A DNA stretch of 64,000 nt, taken from assembly GCF_017916255.1 (NCBI RefSeq), contig NZ_CP072827.1, forward strand, positions 3,038,001 to 3,102,000, written 5' to 3'. Of the stretch, positions 27,734 through 37,331 are shown piece by piece. Numbering within the stretch: the stretch's first letter is position 1; each line of letters begins with the position of its first letter. The notes beneath the pieces were generated by a model. That model ran no database searches. It was not told where the DNA came from and was given only the letters and a program-made list of their open reading frames with translations. The stretch is from Streptomyces mobaraensis NBRC 13819 = DSM 40847 (GTDB lineage Bacteria > Actinomycetota > Actinomycetes > Streptomycetales > Streptomycetaceae). A program made the translations under genes and the position numbers.

Positions 27734-28582
27734 TCACGCGAAAGGGTGATCAGACGATCGCCTCTCTCCCCCCGGCTTCCGTGCCACCACGAAGATCCGC
27801 CGGAACGGGAACACCGTCCCGTGCGGGCCCGGCGGATACGCCTCGCGGAGGAGGGCCGCGTACTCGGTGAGGAACTGCTCCCGTTCCTCCGGCTCGTCGG
27901 CGAGGGCGGTGAGGACGGGGCGGAGGCCGGTGCCCTTGAGCCAGTCGAGGACGGGGTCGGGGCCGGGGAGGACGTGGACGTAGGTGGTCTCCCAGGCGTC
28001 GACGGTGAGGCCGAGGTCGGTGAGGAGGGTGAGGTAGGCGGCCGGGTCGAGGACGTGGACGGGGCCTCGGGCGGCGCCGGCGAGGCGGGTGCGCCACCGC
28101 ACGGTGTCGCAGAGGCGGCGCATCAGGGTGTGCGAGGGCGCGTTCTGGTTGCCGGGCACCTGGAAGGCGAGGACGCCGCCGGGGGTGAGTGCCCCGGCCC
28201 AGGCGGGGAAGGACGCGGGGTGGTCCGGGACCCACTGGAGCAGGGCGTTCGCGATGATCAGGTCGAGCGGGCCGTCGGGGGTCCAGTGGGCCGCGTCGGC
28301 GGCGGCGAAGGAGATCCGGCCGCCGCCCCCGGTGGGGCCCGCGTGCGCGGCGGCGGCGCGCAGCATCTCGGGGGAGTTGTCGAGCCCGGTGATCAGGGCG
28401 TCGGGCCAGCGGTCGGCGAGCAGTGCGGTGGCGTTGCCGGCACCGCAGCCGAGGTCCGTGATCCGGGCCGGCCCGGGGCCGGGCAGGTCGGGGACGCGGG
28501 CGAGCAGATCGTGGAAGGGACGGGTGCGGGGGCCGGAGTGACGGAGGTACTGCCGTGGGTCCCAGGCCGGGGTGTGGGGCAT
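27734..28582 (-). CDS. tam: Trans-aconitate 2-methyltransferase
   Basis: SAM-dependent methyltransferase (282 aa) that methylates trans-aconitate, a by-product inhibiting aconitase in the TCA cycle. The SAM loop is ITDLGCGAGNATALL, with LIIANALLQWVPDH and GGVLAFQVPGN following, as in Tam enzymes. The N-terminal motif WDPRQYLRHSGPRTRPFHDLL is characteristic. AGGAGG precedes the ATG. It is divergent from a MarR-family gene, the arrangement known for tam/tamR of Streptomyces coelicolor. Confidence 0.93.
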   Translation of the reverse strand: MPHTPAWDPRQYLRHSGPRTRPFHDLLARVPDLPGPGPARITDLGCGAGNATALLADRWPDALITGLDNSPEMLRAAAAHAGPTGGGGRISFAAADAAHWTPDGPLDLIIANALLQWVPDHPASFPAWAGALTPGGVLAFQVPGNQNAPSHTLMRRLCDTVRWRTRLAGAARGPVHVLDPAAYLTLLTDLGLTVDAWETTYVHVLPGPDPVLDWLKGTGLRPVLTALADEPEEREQFLTEYAALLREAYPPGPHGTVFPFRRIFVVARKPGGERRSSDHPFA

Positions 28583-28645
28583 GGGGGCCTCCTGGGGCTG
28601 AGGAGGGCGTCGGGCTCTGCTGTGCCCAGCATCCTCCCGGCACTA

Positions 28646-28659
28646 TCTTGACGTCAAGA
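28646..28659. promoter_or_regulatory. TamR operator palindrome
   Basis: Perfect 14-bp palindrome TCTTGACGTCAAGA between the divergent tam and tamR starts, 64 and 35 bases from the two ATGs. A MarR-type site here matches the known TamR-controlled architecture. Confidence 0.8.
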
Positions 28660-28693
28660 GACTTCATGTCGACAGACCCACTACACTGACCCC

Positions 28694-29191
28694 ATGGAGG
28701 ACGAGGTCGATCGGCTGGTCGCAGCATGGCGCCGGGAGCGCCCGGACCTCGACGTGGAGCCGCTGGAGGTGCTGAGCCGGGTCAGCAGGCTCGCCCGGCA
28801 CCTCGACCGGGCGCGGCGGATCGCGTTCGCCGAGCACCAGTTGGAGCCCTGGGAGTTCGACGTCCTGACGTCGCTGCGGCGGGCGGGCGCGCCGTACCAG
28901 CTGTCTCCCGGCCAGTTGCTGACCCAGACGCTGGTCACCTCGGGCACCATGACCAACCGCATCGACCGGCTGGCCAAGAAGGGCCTGGTCCGGCGGGAGC
29001 CCGACCCCAACGACCGGCGCGGCGTCCTGGTCCGGCTGACGGAGGAGGGGCGGGACCGCGCGGACGAGGCGCTCGCCGGGCTGCTCGCCCAGGAGCGGGC
29101 GATCCTCGCCGAGCTCTCCACCGCGCAGCGCGTGGAACTCGCGGCCCTGCTACGCCAGTTGACCGCCCCGTTCGACAACGTCCCCGGCTAG
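28694..29191 (+). CDS. tamR: MarR-family regulator TamR
   Basis: A 165-aa winged-helix regulator of the PecS/UrtR branch of MarR. The N-terminal extra helix (DEVDRLVAAWRRERPDLDVEPLEVLSRVSRLARHLDRA) is the mark of that branch. The DNA-binding part is LTQTLVTSGTMTNRIDRLAKKGLVRREPDPNDRRGVLVRLT with a wing Asp-Arg-Arg. In S. coelicolor TamR responds to trans-aconitate and related acids and derepresses tam, linking TCA-cycle stress to expression. It is divergent from tam with a perfect palindrome between them. Its last 42 bases overlap the 3' end of the convergent LuxR-type gene. Confidence 0.93.
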   Translation: MEDEVDRLVAAWRRERPDLDVEPLEVLSRVSRLARHLDRARRIAFAEHQLEPWEFDVLTSLRRAGAPYQLSPGQLLTQTLVTSGTMTNRIDRLAKKGLVRREPDPNDRRGVLVRLTEEGRDRADEALAGLLAQERAILAELSTAQRVELAALLRQLTAPFDNVPG

Positions 29192-29938
29192 GTCGACCGG
29201 GCCGACCCCGGCCCGGCGGGCCAGCGCGACGGCGGCGAGCGTGGAGTGCACGCCCAGCTTGCCCAGCACGTTCTGCATATGCGTCCGCACCGTGTGCGGG
29301 GAGAGGAAGAGCCGTTCGGCCACGGCCTTCCGGCCGAGCCCGGCCACCATGCAGCGCAGCACCTCCCGCTCGCGCGGGGTGAGCGACTCCACCAGGCGCT
29401 CGCTCTCCGTACGGTGCTTGCGCGCGGCCGTCAGCTCCCGCAGGACGCCCGTCAGCAGGGCGGGCGGCAGGTGCGTCTCGTCCCGCAGCACACCTCGTAT
29501 CACCGCGAGCAGCCGGGACAGCGAGCAGTCCTTCGCCACCCAGCCGCCGGCCCCGGCCTGGAGCGCCGCCGCCGCCCGGCGCGGGTCGTCCCGCTCCGCG
29601 AGCACCACCGTGCGCACCCCCGGATGCCCGGAGCGCACCCCGGCCACCAGGGAGATCCCGTCCACCACGCCCTCGGGCTGACCCGTCGGCGGCCGCCCCG
29701 GAGGCCGCCGCTGCTCCGGGACCCGGGCCGCCTCCACGGCCGCCGCGCCCAGATCGGCGTCGATCAACAGGACGTCGTAGCGCCGCCCTTCCGCCGCCGC
29801 GCGCTCCAGAGCGCGCAGCGCCGCCGGCCCGCTGCCGGCCGCCGAGACGTCCACGTCCTGCTCGGCCGCGAGGGCGGCGGCGAGCGACTCGGCGAAGATA
29901 CGGTGGTCGTCGACCACCAATACCCGAATACGTGCCAC
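29150..29938 (-). CDS. LuxR/NarL-type response regulator with a lengthened receiver
   Basis: A 262-aa regulator. The receiver keeps the acidic pair (VLVVDDHRIF), the probable phospho-Asp60 (YDVLLIDADLG) and the Lys of GWVAKD. About 30 extra Pro/Arg-rich residues (roughly 70-100, VPEQRRPPGRPPTGQ) sit after the phosphorylation loop. The C-terminal HTH is LTPREREVLRCMVAGLGRKAVAERLFLSPHTVRTHMQNVLGKLGV. The GTG start follows GGGGGTGG. No histidine kinase adjoins it. It overlaps tamR tail to tail by 42 bases. Confidence 0.9.
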   Translation of the reverse strand: MARIRVLVVDDHRIFAESLAAALAAEQDVDVSAAGSGPAALRALERAAAEGRRYDVLLIDADLGAAAVEAARVPEQRRPPGRPPTGQPEGVVDGISLVAGVRSGHPGVRTVVLAERDDPRRAAAALQAGAGGWVAKDCSLSRLLAVIRGVLRDETHLPPALLTGVLRELTAARKHRTESERLVESLTPREREVLRCMVAGLGRKAVAERLFLSPHTVRTHMQNVLGKLGVHSTLAAVALARRAGVGPVDLAGDVVERGGQLA

Positions 29939-30176
29939 AACCACCCCCAAATTCGGGGAGGCGTGCAGTGCGGGTACGGCGCCCGGTACGGAGCCGTCGC
30001 ACACGCACGGCCGCCGCCGTGCCCTGACAACTACCCCACCCCGGGCGACGTACCTGCCTGTCTCGCCCCCTGATCGGCGTCGGCCCCCACCGACGCTGTG
30101 CTCAGCGTACGGCCGGGGTCCGACAACGGAAGCCGATTCGCAAAACTGCTTGACCCAGATGTTTATCGTGAGCTTT

Positions 30177-30623
30177 ATGTTCAGTATTGAGGTAGTGAAC
30201 GACACGGAACGACGCGATGCGGTCCATCGGCGGCTCGCCTCCGACAACACCGAACGGTCGTCCGTACTGCGCTCCCTGCGCGGCACCCCCGCCGAGGACA
30301 GCGTCCCCCTCCAGGTCTACGCCACGGGCGAGGACGGGGAGTTGGCCGGCGGCCTGGTCGGCTACGTCCAGTACCACTGGCTGCACATCGACTACCTCTG
30401 GGTCGACGCGCGGCACCGGGGCACGGGACTCGGCGGACGGCTCGTGGCCGACGCCGAGGAGACCGCCCGCCTGCGACACGGCTGCGTCGGCAGCCGGGTG
30501 GAGACCTGGGACTTCCAGGCGCCCGACTTCTACCGCAAGCAGGGCTACCGCGTGGTGGCCACGGTGGAGGACTACCCGCCGGGCGTCACCGACTACACAT
30601 TGATCAAGTCCCTGACCCCGTAA
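30177..30623 (+). CDS. GNAT-family N-acetyltransferase
   Basis: A 148-aa acetyl-CoA-dependent transferase. The beta-strand WLHIDYLWVDARHRGTGLGGRLVADAEE carries the acetyl-CoA pyrophosphate loop RGTGLG. WDFQAPDFYRKQGYRVVATVEDYPPG is the usual C-terminal half. Substrate unknown. The start is uncertain: TTG 30150, ATG 30159 and ATG 30177 are in frame. I prefer 30177 because related proteins begin close to the FSIEVVND strand, but no good ribosome-binding site precedes any of them. Its upstream region is unusually AT-rich for this window. Confidence 0.87.
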   Translation: MFSIEVVNDTERRDAVHRRLASDNTERSSVLRSLRGTPAEDSVPLQVYATGEDGELAGGLVGYVQYHWLHIDYLWVDARHRGTGLGGRLVADAEETARLRHGCVGSRVETWDFQAPDFYRKQGYRVVATVEDYPPGVTDYTLIKSLTP

Positions 30624-30644
30624 GGGTGATCGGGAGCGGTCCGG

Positions 30645-31780
<1,136 letters not shown>

Positions 31781-31784
<4 letters not shown>

Positions 31785-32776
31785 CGCGGCTCCGCTTGCC
31801 GGGCGAACTCCCAGGCGTCCGCGATGATCCCGGCCAGCTCGGGCCGCCGCGGCTTCCAGCCGAGCACCTCGCGGGCGCGCTCGGCGGACGCGACGAGGAC
31901 GGCCGGGTCGCCGGGGCGGCGGGGGCCCGTACGGCACGGGAGCGGTCGGCCGGTGACCGCGCGGGCGGTCTCGACGACCTGGCGGACGGAGAAGCCGTTG
32001 CCGTTGCCGAGGTTGCAGATCAGGTGTTCGCCGGGGCGGGCGGCGCCCAGGGCGAGCAGGTGCGCCTCGGCCAGGTCGCTCACGTGCAGGTAGTCGCGGA
32101 CGCAGGTGCCGTCCGGGGTGGGGTAGTCGTCCCCGTGCACGGTGATCTCCGGGCGCTCGCCGAGGGCCGCCTGGAGGACGAGCGGGATCAGATGGGTCTC
32201 GGGGGCGTGCCGCTCGCCGTACCGGCCGTGGGCGCCCGCGACGTTGAAGTAGCGCAGCGAGACGGCGGCGAGGCCGTGCGCCGCGCACTCTCCGGCGATC
32301 ATGTGGTCGACGGCGAGCTTGGAGGCGCCGTAGGGGTTGGTGGGGGCGGTGGTGTCGGTCTCGGTGAGCGGGACGGGGTCGCGCGGGTCGCCGTAGGTGG
32401 CGGCCGTGGAGGAGAAGACGAGCGTGCGGACGCCCGCCTCCCGCATGGCGTCGAGCAGGTCGAGGCTGCCGCCGACGTTGTTGCGCCAGTACTTCTCGGG
32501 GGCCGCGACGGACTCCCCCACCTGGGAGCAGGCGGCGAAGTGCAGGACGGCGTCGTACGAGCCGTCCAGCCAGCGCCCGGCGTCCTGTACGCGCCCCTCG
32601 ATGAAGCGCGCGCCCTGCGGGACAGCGTCGCGGTGACCGGTGGACAGGTCGTCGAGCACGGTCACGCGGTGCCCGGCGGCCAGCAGGTGGGCCGCGACGA
32701 CACTGCCGATATAGCCGGCGCCGCCCGTGACCAGGCAGGTCTTCTCGCTCATGCTCGCGCTCACGCTCGCGCTCAT
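31781..32776 (-). CDS. galE: UDP-glucose 4-epimerase
   Basis: NAD-dependent short-chain enzyme (331 aa) interconverting UDP-Gal and UDP-Glc. It has the Rossmann motif VTGGAGYIGS, the catalytic site STAATYGDP with Tyr and Lys in NPYGASKLAVDHM, and YFNVAGAHGRYGERH. I took the ATG that overlaps the galT stop (ATGA). An internal Met (MSEKTCLVTGG, 24 bases later) is a reasonable alternative because conserved sequence starts there. It is the middle gene of the gal operon. Confidence 0.96.
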
Positions 32777-33996
32777 CGGGATGCCGCCTCTCGCAGTCGC
32801 TCCGCCGCGGTCTCCGGCGGCACGTCGTTGACGAACACGTTCATGCCGGACTCGGAACCCGCGAGGAATTTGAGCTTGCCGGGAGCCCGGCGGACGGTGA
32901 AGAGCTCGGCGTGGAGCGCGAATTCACTCCTGAGGGGGTGGCGCACGGGTGCCTGGTGCCAGCCGGAGATGTACGGGGTGGGCGGCGCGTCCGGCCCGAA
33001 CAGCCGGTCGAAGCGGCGCAGCAGCTCCCGGTGCACGCCCGGCAGCTCGGCCCGGGCGGCCGGGCCGAGGGCGGTCAGGTCGGGCACCCGGCGTCGCGGG
33101 TACAGGTGCACCTCGTACGGCCAGCGGGCGGCGTACGGGACGAACGCCGTCCAGTGCTCCCCGGCGAGGACGACGCGGCGCCCGTCGGCCTCCTCGCGCG
33201 CCACGACGTCGTCGAACAGGTTCCGGCCGCCGGTGCGCTCGCGGTGCGCGGCGACGGAGGCGAGGGCGCGCTCGGTGCGCGGGGTGACGAAGGGGTACGC
33301 GTAGATCTGGCCGTGCGGGTGGGCGAGGGTGACGCCGATCTCCGCACCGCGGTTCTCGAAGCAGTAGACCTGGGCGACGCCGGGGCGGGCGGACAGCTCG
33401 GCCGTGCGGTCGGTCCAGGCGTCGAGGACGAGGGCGGCCCGCTCGTCGTCGAGCGCGGCGGCGGAGCCGTGGTGGTCGGCGGTGAAGCAGACCACCTCGC
33501 AGCGGCCTCCGTCGGGCCCGGCGAGGGCCGGGAAGCGGTTCTCGAAGACCACGACCTCGTAGTCGGCGTCCGGGATCTCGGTGGTCCGGCCGGGCCGCGA
33601 GGGGCAGAGCGGGCAGGCGTCGGGCGGCGGGAGGTGGGTGCGGCCCTGGCGGTGGGCGGCGATCACGACGGTGTCGCCGAGCAGCGGGTCGGCGCGGAGC
33701 TCGCCGACGCGGTCGGCGGGGGCGGGGCGCGGCTCGCCGACGGCGGCGCCGCGCGGTGCGGCCGGGCCCGGGACGCGTGCCCCGGGCGCCCCGGCGTCGC
33801 GGACCGTGTCCGGGCCGACGGCGGGCGACCCCGTCGCGGCGTCGTCCCGGTCGGCCGCTCCGCCGCCCGGACCCGATCCCGGCGGGTCGGCCCGGCCGGA
33901 GCCGCGGCGGTCCACCGCGTCGCGGACCGTGTCGTCCCGGGCGTCGTAGTAGAACAGCTCGCGGCCGTCGGCGAGCCGGGTGGCCGTTCTCTTCAT
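32773..33996 (-). CDS. galT: Galactose-1-phosphate uridylyltransferase with an N-terminal insertion
   Basis: Exchanges UMP between UDP-Glc and Gal-1-P. The 407-aa protein carries zinc cysteines C128/C131 (ACPLCPSR), FENRFPAL, and the active-site H226-P-H228-G-Q230 with the uridylylated His. The N-terminus is normal for about 30 residues (KRTATRLADGRELFYYDARD). It is then interrupted by some 60 Gly/Pro/Ala/Asp-rich residues (about 32-93) before resuming at VGELRADPLLGDTVV; the motif DTVRDA occurs on both sides. ATG at 33996 matches the conserved start. It is first gene of the gal operon. Confidence 0.95.
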   Translation of the reverse strand: MKRTATRLADGRELFYYDARDDTVRDAVDRRGSGRADPPGSGPGGGAADRDDAATGSPAVGPDTVRDAGAPGARVPGPAAPRGAAVGEPRPAPADRVGELRADPLLGDTVVIAAHRQGRTHLPPPDACPLCPSRPGRTTEIPDADYEVVVFENRFPALAGPDGGRCEVVCFTADHHGSAAALDDERAALVLDAWTDRTAELSARPGVAQVYCFENRGAEIGVTLAHPHGQIYAYPFVTPRTERALASVAAHRERTGGRNLFDDVVAREEADGRRVVLAGEHWTAFVPYAARWPYEVHLYPRRRVPDLTALGPAARAELPGVHRELLRRFDRLFGPDAPPTPYISGWHQAPVRHPLRSEFALHAELFTVRRAPGKLKFLAGSESGMNVFVNDVPPETAAERLREAASR

Positions 33997-34081
33997 CTCC
34001 GCACTCTGCCCACTCGCACCGCCCGGCACACCGGCCCCAAGGGACAACGGCCGGGCCACCGGTGAACGGGCGCCCGGGCCC

Positions 34082-34807
34082 CTACGGTCCCTGGCGCCCC
34101 ACCGCGCCCCTGGCGACCGGCGGGGTCGGGGTGGGTGTGCGGCTGCCGGAGGCGCGGTCGAGCAGGCCGGTGCGGGCGGCCAGGGCGGCGGCCTCCAGGC
34201 GGGAGCCCACGCCGAGCTTCATCAGCACCCGCTGCACATGCGTCCGTGCGGTGCTGGGCGCTATGCCCATCCCGGCCGCGATCAGCCGGGTGTCCTCGCC
34301 CTCGGCCACCCGGACCAGCACCTCGACCTCGCGCGGGGTCAGCAGCTGCAGCAGCCGGGCGCCCTCGTCGTCCGGCTGGGCGGCCGGGTTGAGCAGTTCG
34401 GCGAAGGCGCCCTGGAGGAGCTGCGGCTCCACCGCGGCCTCGCCGGCGCGGGCCTTCATCATGGCGCGCTCGACGCCCTCGATGCGCTCGTTGTGCCGTA
34501 CGTAGCCGGAGGCGCCGGCGGCGAAGGCGGCGGCGATGCCGAGCGGGCTGGGCACCGGGCCGAGCACCACGACGGCGACCTGCGGACGCTCGCGTTTGAT
34601 CCGGACCACGGGGTCGAAGGCCCCGGGCTCCGCCGGGGCGGCGGTCCCGAGCAGGCACACCTCGGGTGCCCGGCTCACCACCAGATCGGCCGCTCCCGCG
34701 CTCGGCGCCGCCGCGGCCAGCACCCGGTGCCCCCGCAGCTTCAGCGCCGAGGCGAGCGCCTCGGCCAGCAGCCGGTGGTCGTCGACCACCATGAGCCGCA
34801 CGCCCAT
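34082..34807 (-). CDS. Orphan LuxR-type regulator with a degenerate receiver
   Basis: A 241-aa NarL-like protein. The receiver begins normally (VRLMVVDDHRLLAEAL), but the position of the phospho-accepting Asp is Gly54 (APEVCLLGTAAP). The conserved Lys is also missing (GYVRHNE instead of a Y-x-x-K pattern). The HTH is intact: LTPREVEVLVRVAEGEDTRLIAAGMGIAPSTARTHVQRVLMKLGVGSRLEAAALA. It therefore probably works without phosphorylation, by ligand binding or constitutively. No kinase gene adjoins it. It lies just upstream of galT, on the same strand with an 85-base gap, so read-through into gal is possible. Confidence 0.9.
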   Translation of the reverse strand: MGVRLMVVDDHRLLAEALASALKLRGHRVLAAAAPSAGAADLVVSRAPEVCLLGTAAPAEPGAFDPVVRIKRERPQVAVVVLGPVPSPLGIAAAFAAGASGYVRHNERIEGVERAMMKARAGEAAVEPQLLQGAFAELLNPAAQPDDEGARLLQLLTPREVEVLVRVAEGEDTRLIAAGMGIAPSTARTHVQRVLMKLGVGSRLEAAALAARTGLLDRASGSRTPTPTPPVARGAVGRQGP

Positions 34808-35065
34808 GCGCTGCCCCCCTGTCGCCCGCGTACGTCTCTCGTCGCCCTCTGCCCCCGGAAGCTACACGCTTGTTCGACGTTCCGCGCCCCCTACTCGTGA
34901 GAAGTCCCCCGGAATGCCGAAATCCCTGCCAATCACGTGTACTTCGCGTCTGAAACGGATCGTTCAGGCATGTACGCGTGATGGACAGGGATACGGCGTG
35001 GAGCGCTCGCCAAGTGATCAACTCTCGTAGCGGGAGTGATCGTTCAGCGGCGGGGCCTCAACCCC

Positions 35066-37039
35066 TCACTCGGCTCCCCAGATCATGGCGACGTACTCCT
35101 TGCCGCCCGCGAACGGGCTCGGCTTGTGCAGGTACTTGCGGCCGAGGTAGAGCCGGCCCTGCGCCCAGACCGCCTGCTCGAAGAGGGGCGAGATCTGGTT
35201 CTCGACCTGCTGGGTGGCGACCGGGTTCTTCAGCAGCACCTTGGCGGCGAGGGTCTGCGGATCGATGCTCACCACCGTCCCGCCGTCGCGCCAGCCCGCG
35301 GTCTGGTAGCCGATGACCGCGCCGTCCTTGTCCACGCCCAGCGGCACCAGCGTGGAGCTGACGCGGCCGTCGACCTTGCCCTTCGTCTGCCCGTTGGACA
35401 GGTCGAACGCGACGATCTCGTTGACGCGGCCGACCTCGCCGGACTTGCCGGTCTGGTGGTCGTCGGTGGGCAGGTAGAGCTTGTCCTTGCCGACGGCCAG
35501 CTTGTAGCAGGACTCGACGCCGCTCGACGAGCAGCGCGGCTGGTACTTGCCGTTCTCCGTGGAGATCTTGCTGCGCAGCTTGCCGTCGGAACCGCTGTCG
35601 TCGATGGCCATGAAGTCCGAGACGCCGGTGCCGCTGTGGTCGCCCACCTTGACGCCGATGACCAGTGGGTCGGTCGACACCACGTGCGCGCCGTCGACGC
35701 CGTTCGGCAGGTTGAAGGTGGACTTGGCCTTGCCGGACACCGGGTCCAGCGTCTGGATCTTCATCTGCGGGCGCTCGTAGTCGCCGCAGCGCCGGACCGC
35801 GACGAGCTTGCTGCCGCCGCCGTAGCCGTCGTCCTTGCAGAGGTCCTCCGGCTTGGGCTTCCACAGCTCCTTGCCGTCCATCGTCCAGGCGGCGCCGCCC
35901 TGGATGCTGCCGGCCGCGACGGTCCCGCCGCCGACGGTGACCTCATCAAACGCGACCGTTCGGTCACCGACCTTGATGGATTTCTGCCACAACTTCTTCC
36001 CGTTGTTCAGATCCAGGGCCACGATCTGATTGCACGGGCCGCCGTAGCGGTTACTGGAGGACGGCGGCGACTCCGCGACGACCACGGCCGTCCTGCCGTC
36101 CTCGGTGACGTGCCGGGGCGCCGAGCAGATGTCGCCGGGCAGCGGGATCTCCCACTGCTTGCCGCCGGACAGGCCGTAGCCGACGACCTTGTCGAGGTCG
36201 CTCTTGGCGAAGACCTTGTCGGTGACCCACATGCCGGCCGCCGACCGGCTGTCGTCGACCACCGGCTGGTCGGCGCCGAAGAGGAGCTTGCCCTCCTTCG
36301 GCTTCTGGTCCTCGGACCCGCCCTTGCCGCCGGTCTCCTTGCCCTTCTCCTGCTTTCCGCCCTTGGTCGCGGAGTTGGTGGTCTTGTCGTCCTTGTCGTC
36401 ACCGCCCGTGGTGGCGTACCAGACACCGCCGCCCGCGACGAGCACCAGCGCGGTCACCGCGCTGACGATGACCGCCATCCGCTTCTTCGAACCGCCGCCG
36501 GGCGGCGCGGGCGGCGGCGGGTAACCACCGCCCCCGTACTGCGGGAACGGCTGGACGGGCGTGGGGGCGCCGGGACCGGCCTGGCCCGGGTAGCCGTAAC
36601 CGCCCGCCGGGGACGGCGGGATGTGCGGCGCCCCCGGCGGAGGCGGCGGCTGGGAAGCGCCCGGCGGCGGAGCGAGCGGCGCTCCGGGGGGCGCGGGCGG
36701 AGCCTGGGGAGCACCCGGCGGCGGTGGGGGCGCCTGCGGGTAGCCGTACGCGGGTTGGGCCGCCGGCTGCGGTGCGGCCGGCGGCCGGTCCTGCGGCCGC
36801 GGCGGCATGGCCGGCGGAGCGCCGAACCCGGGCGCGGTGCCCTGCGGCGCGCCGAAGCCCGGCGCGGGCGCCGGTCCGCCGGGTGCGAAGACGGTGGGCG
36901 TGGGCCCGGACGTGGGCCCGGGAGCGTCCTGGGGCGCCGCGGCCGTCGGGGTGGGGTCCTGGGGCGCGCCGAAGCCTCCGGCCGGCTGCTCCGGGGGCAC
37001 CCCCTGCGGTGGCTGAGGCGGCTTGGGCGGCTGTGACAT
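35066..37039 (-). CDS. Membrane-anchored PQQ-like beta-propeller protein
   Basis: A 657-aa protein with a 180-residue cytoplasmic Pro/Gly/Ala-rich N-terminus, one transmembrane helix (about 188-208, MAVIVSAVTALVLVAGGGVWY) and a charged Lys/Gly/Glu spacer. An extracytoplasmic WD/PQQ-type propeller of about 420 residues follows (repeats such as IVALDLNNGKKLWQKS and IQTLDPVSGKAKSTF). The layout resembles the extracellular sensors of actinobacterial Ser/Thr kinases, but there is no kinase domain. No BamB partner genes are nearby. Function unknown. Confidence 0.85.
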   Translation of the reverse strand: MSQPPKPPQPPQGVPPEQPAGGFGAPQDPTPTAAAPQDAPGPTSGPTPTVFAPGGPAPAPGFGAPQGTAPGFGAPPAMPPRPQDRPPAAPQPAAQPAYGYPQAPPPPPGAPQAPPAPPGAPLAPPPGASQPPPPPGAPHIPPSPAGGYGYPGQAGPGAPTPVQPFPQYGGGGYPPPPAPPGGGSKKRMAVIVSAVTALVLVAGGGVWYATTGGDDKDDKTTNSATKGGKQEKGKETGGKGGSEDQKPKEGKLLFGADQPVVDDSRSAAGMWVTDKVFAKSDLDKVVGYGLSGGKQWEIPLPGDICSAPRHVTEDGRTAVVVAESPPSSSNRYGGPCNQIVALDLNNGKKLWQKSIKVGDRTVAFDEVTVGGGTVAAGSIQGGAAWTMDGKELWKPKPEDLCKDDGYGGGSKLVAVRRCGDYERPQMKIQTLDPVSGKAKSTFNLPNGVDGAHVVSTDPLVIGVKVGDHSGTGVSDFMAIDDSGSDGKLRSKISTENGKYQPRCSSSGVESCYKLAVGKDKLYLPTDDHQTGKSGEVGRVNEIVAFDLSNGQTKGKVDGRVSSTLVPLGVDKDGAVIGYQTAGWRDGGTVVSIDPQTLAAKVLLKNPVATQQVENQISPLFEQAVWAQGRLYLGRKYLHKPSPFAGGKEYVAMIWGAE

Positions 37040-37254
37040 CGGCTTTCCTCTTTACGCGCGGGAAGCCGCGGCCCGACCGGCCTCCCCCGCGATCCCGGTG
37101 GCGGGCGGCCATCGGGAAGGAGCGCATCGGGTGCGGATCCCGCCAGTGAGCGGCAGGCGAGCGGGGGTTCTTTGTATCACTCTGCGCCGCCGGGACAGGG
37201 GGAGCCGCCTGAGGCGCGGAGTCACCGATACCGGGCTGTGACGAGACCGTTGTG

Positions 37255-37292
37255 GCTTCGATGGAGGGCGCGGGTCGCTTCGATGGAGGGCG
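37255..37292. repeat. 16-bp direct repeat
   Basis: GCTTCGATGGAGGGCG occurs at 37255-37270 and again at 37277-37292, six bases apart. It lies in the 292-base gap upstream of the beta-propeller gene, 40 bases past the ABC-F stop. Confidence 0.7.
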
Positions 37293-37331
37293 GGCGCCGC
37301 CTCGCGCCCGCCTCACCACCCGTCCCGCACG

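Noticed and set aside
34082..34807. The degenerate receiver as a pseudogene
   Set aside because: The frame is intact, the acidic pair and helix-turn-helix are well kept, and only the phosphorylation residues are changed.
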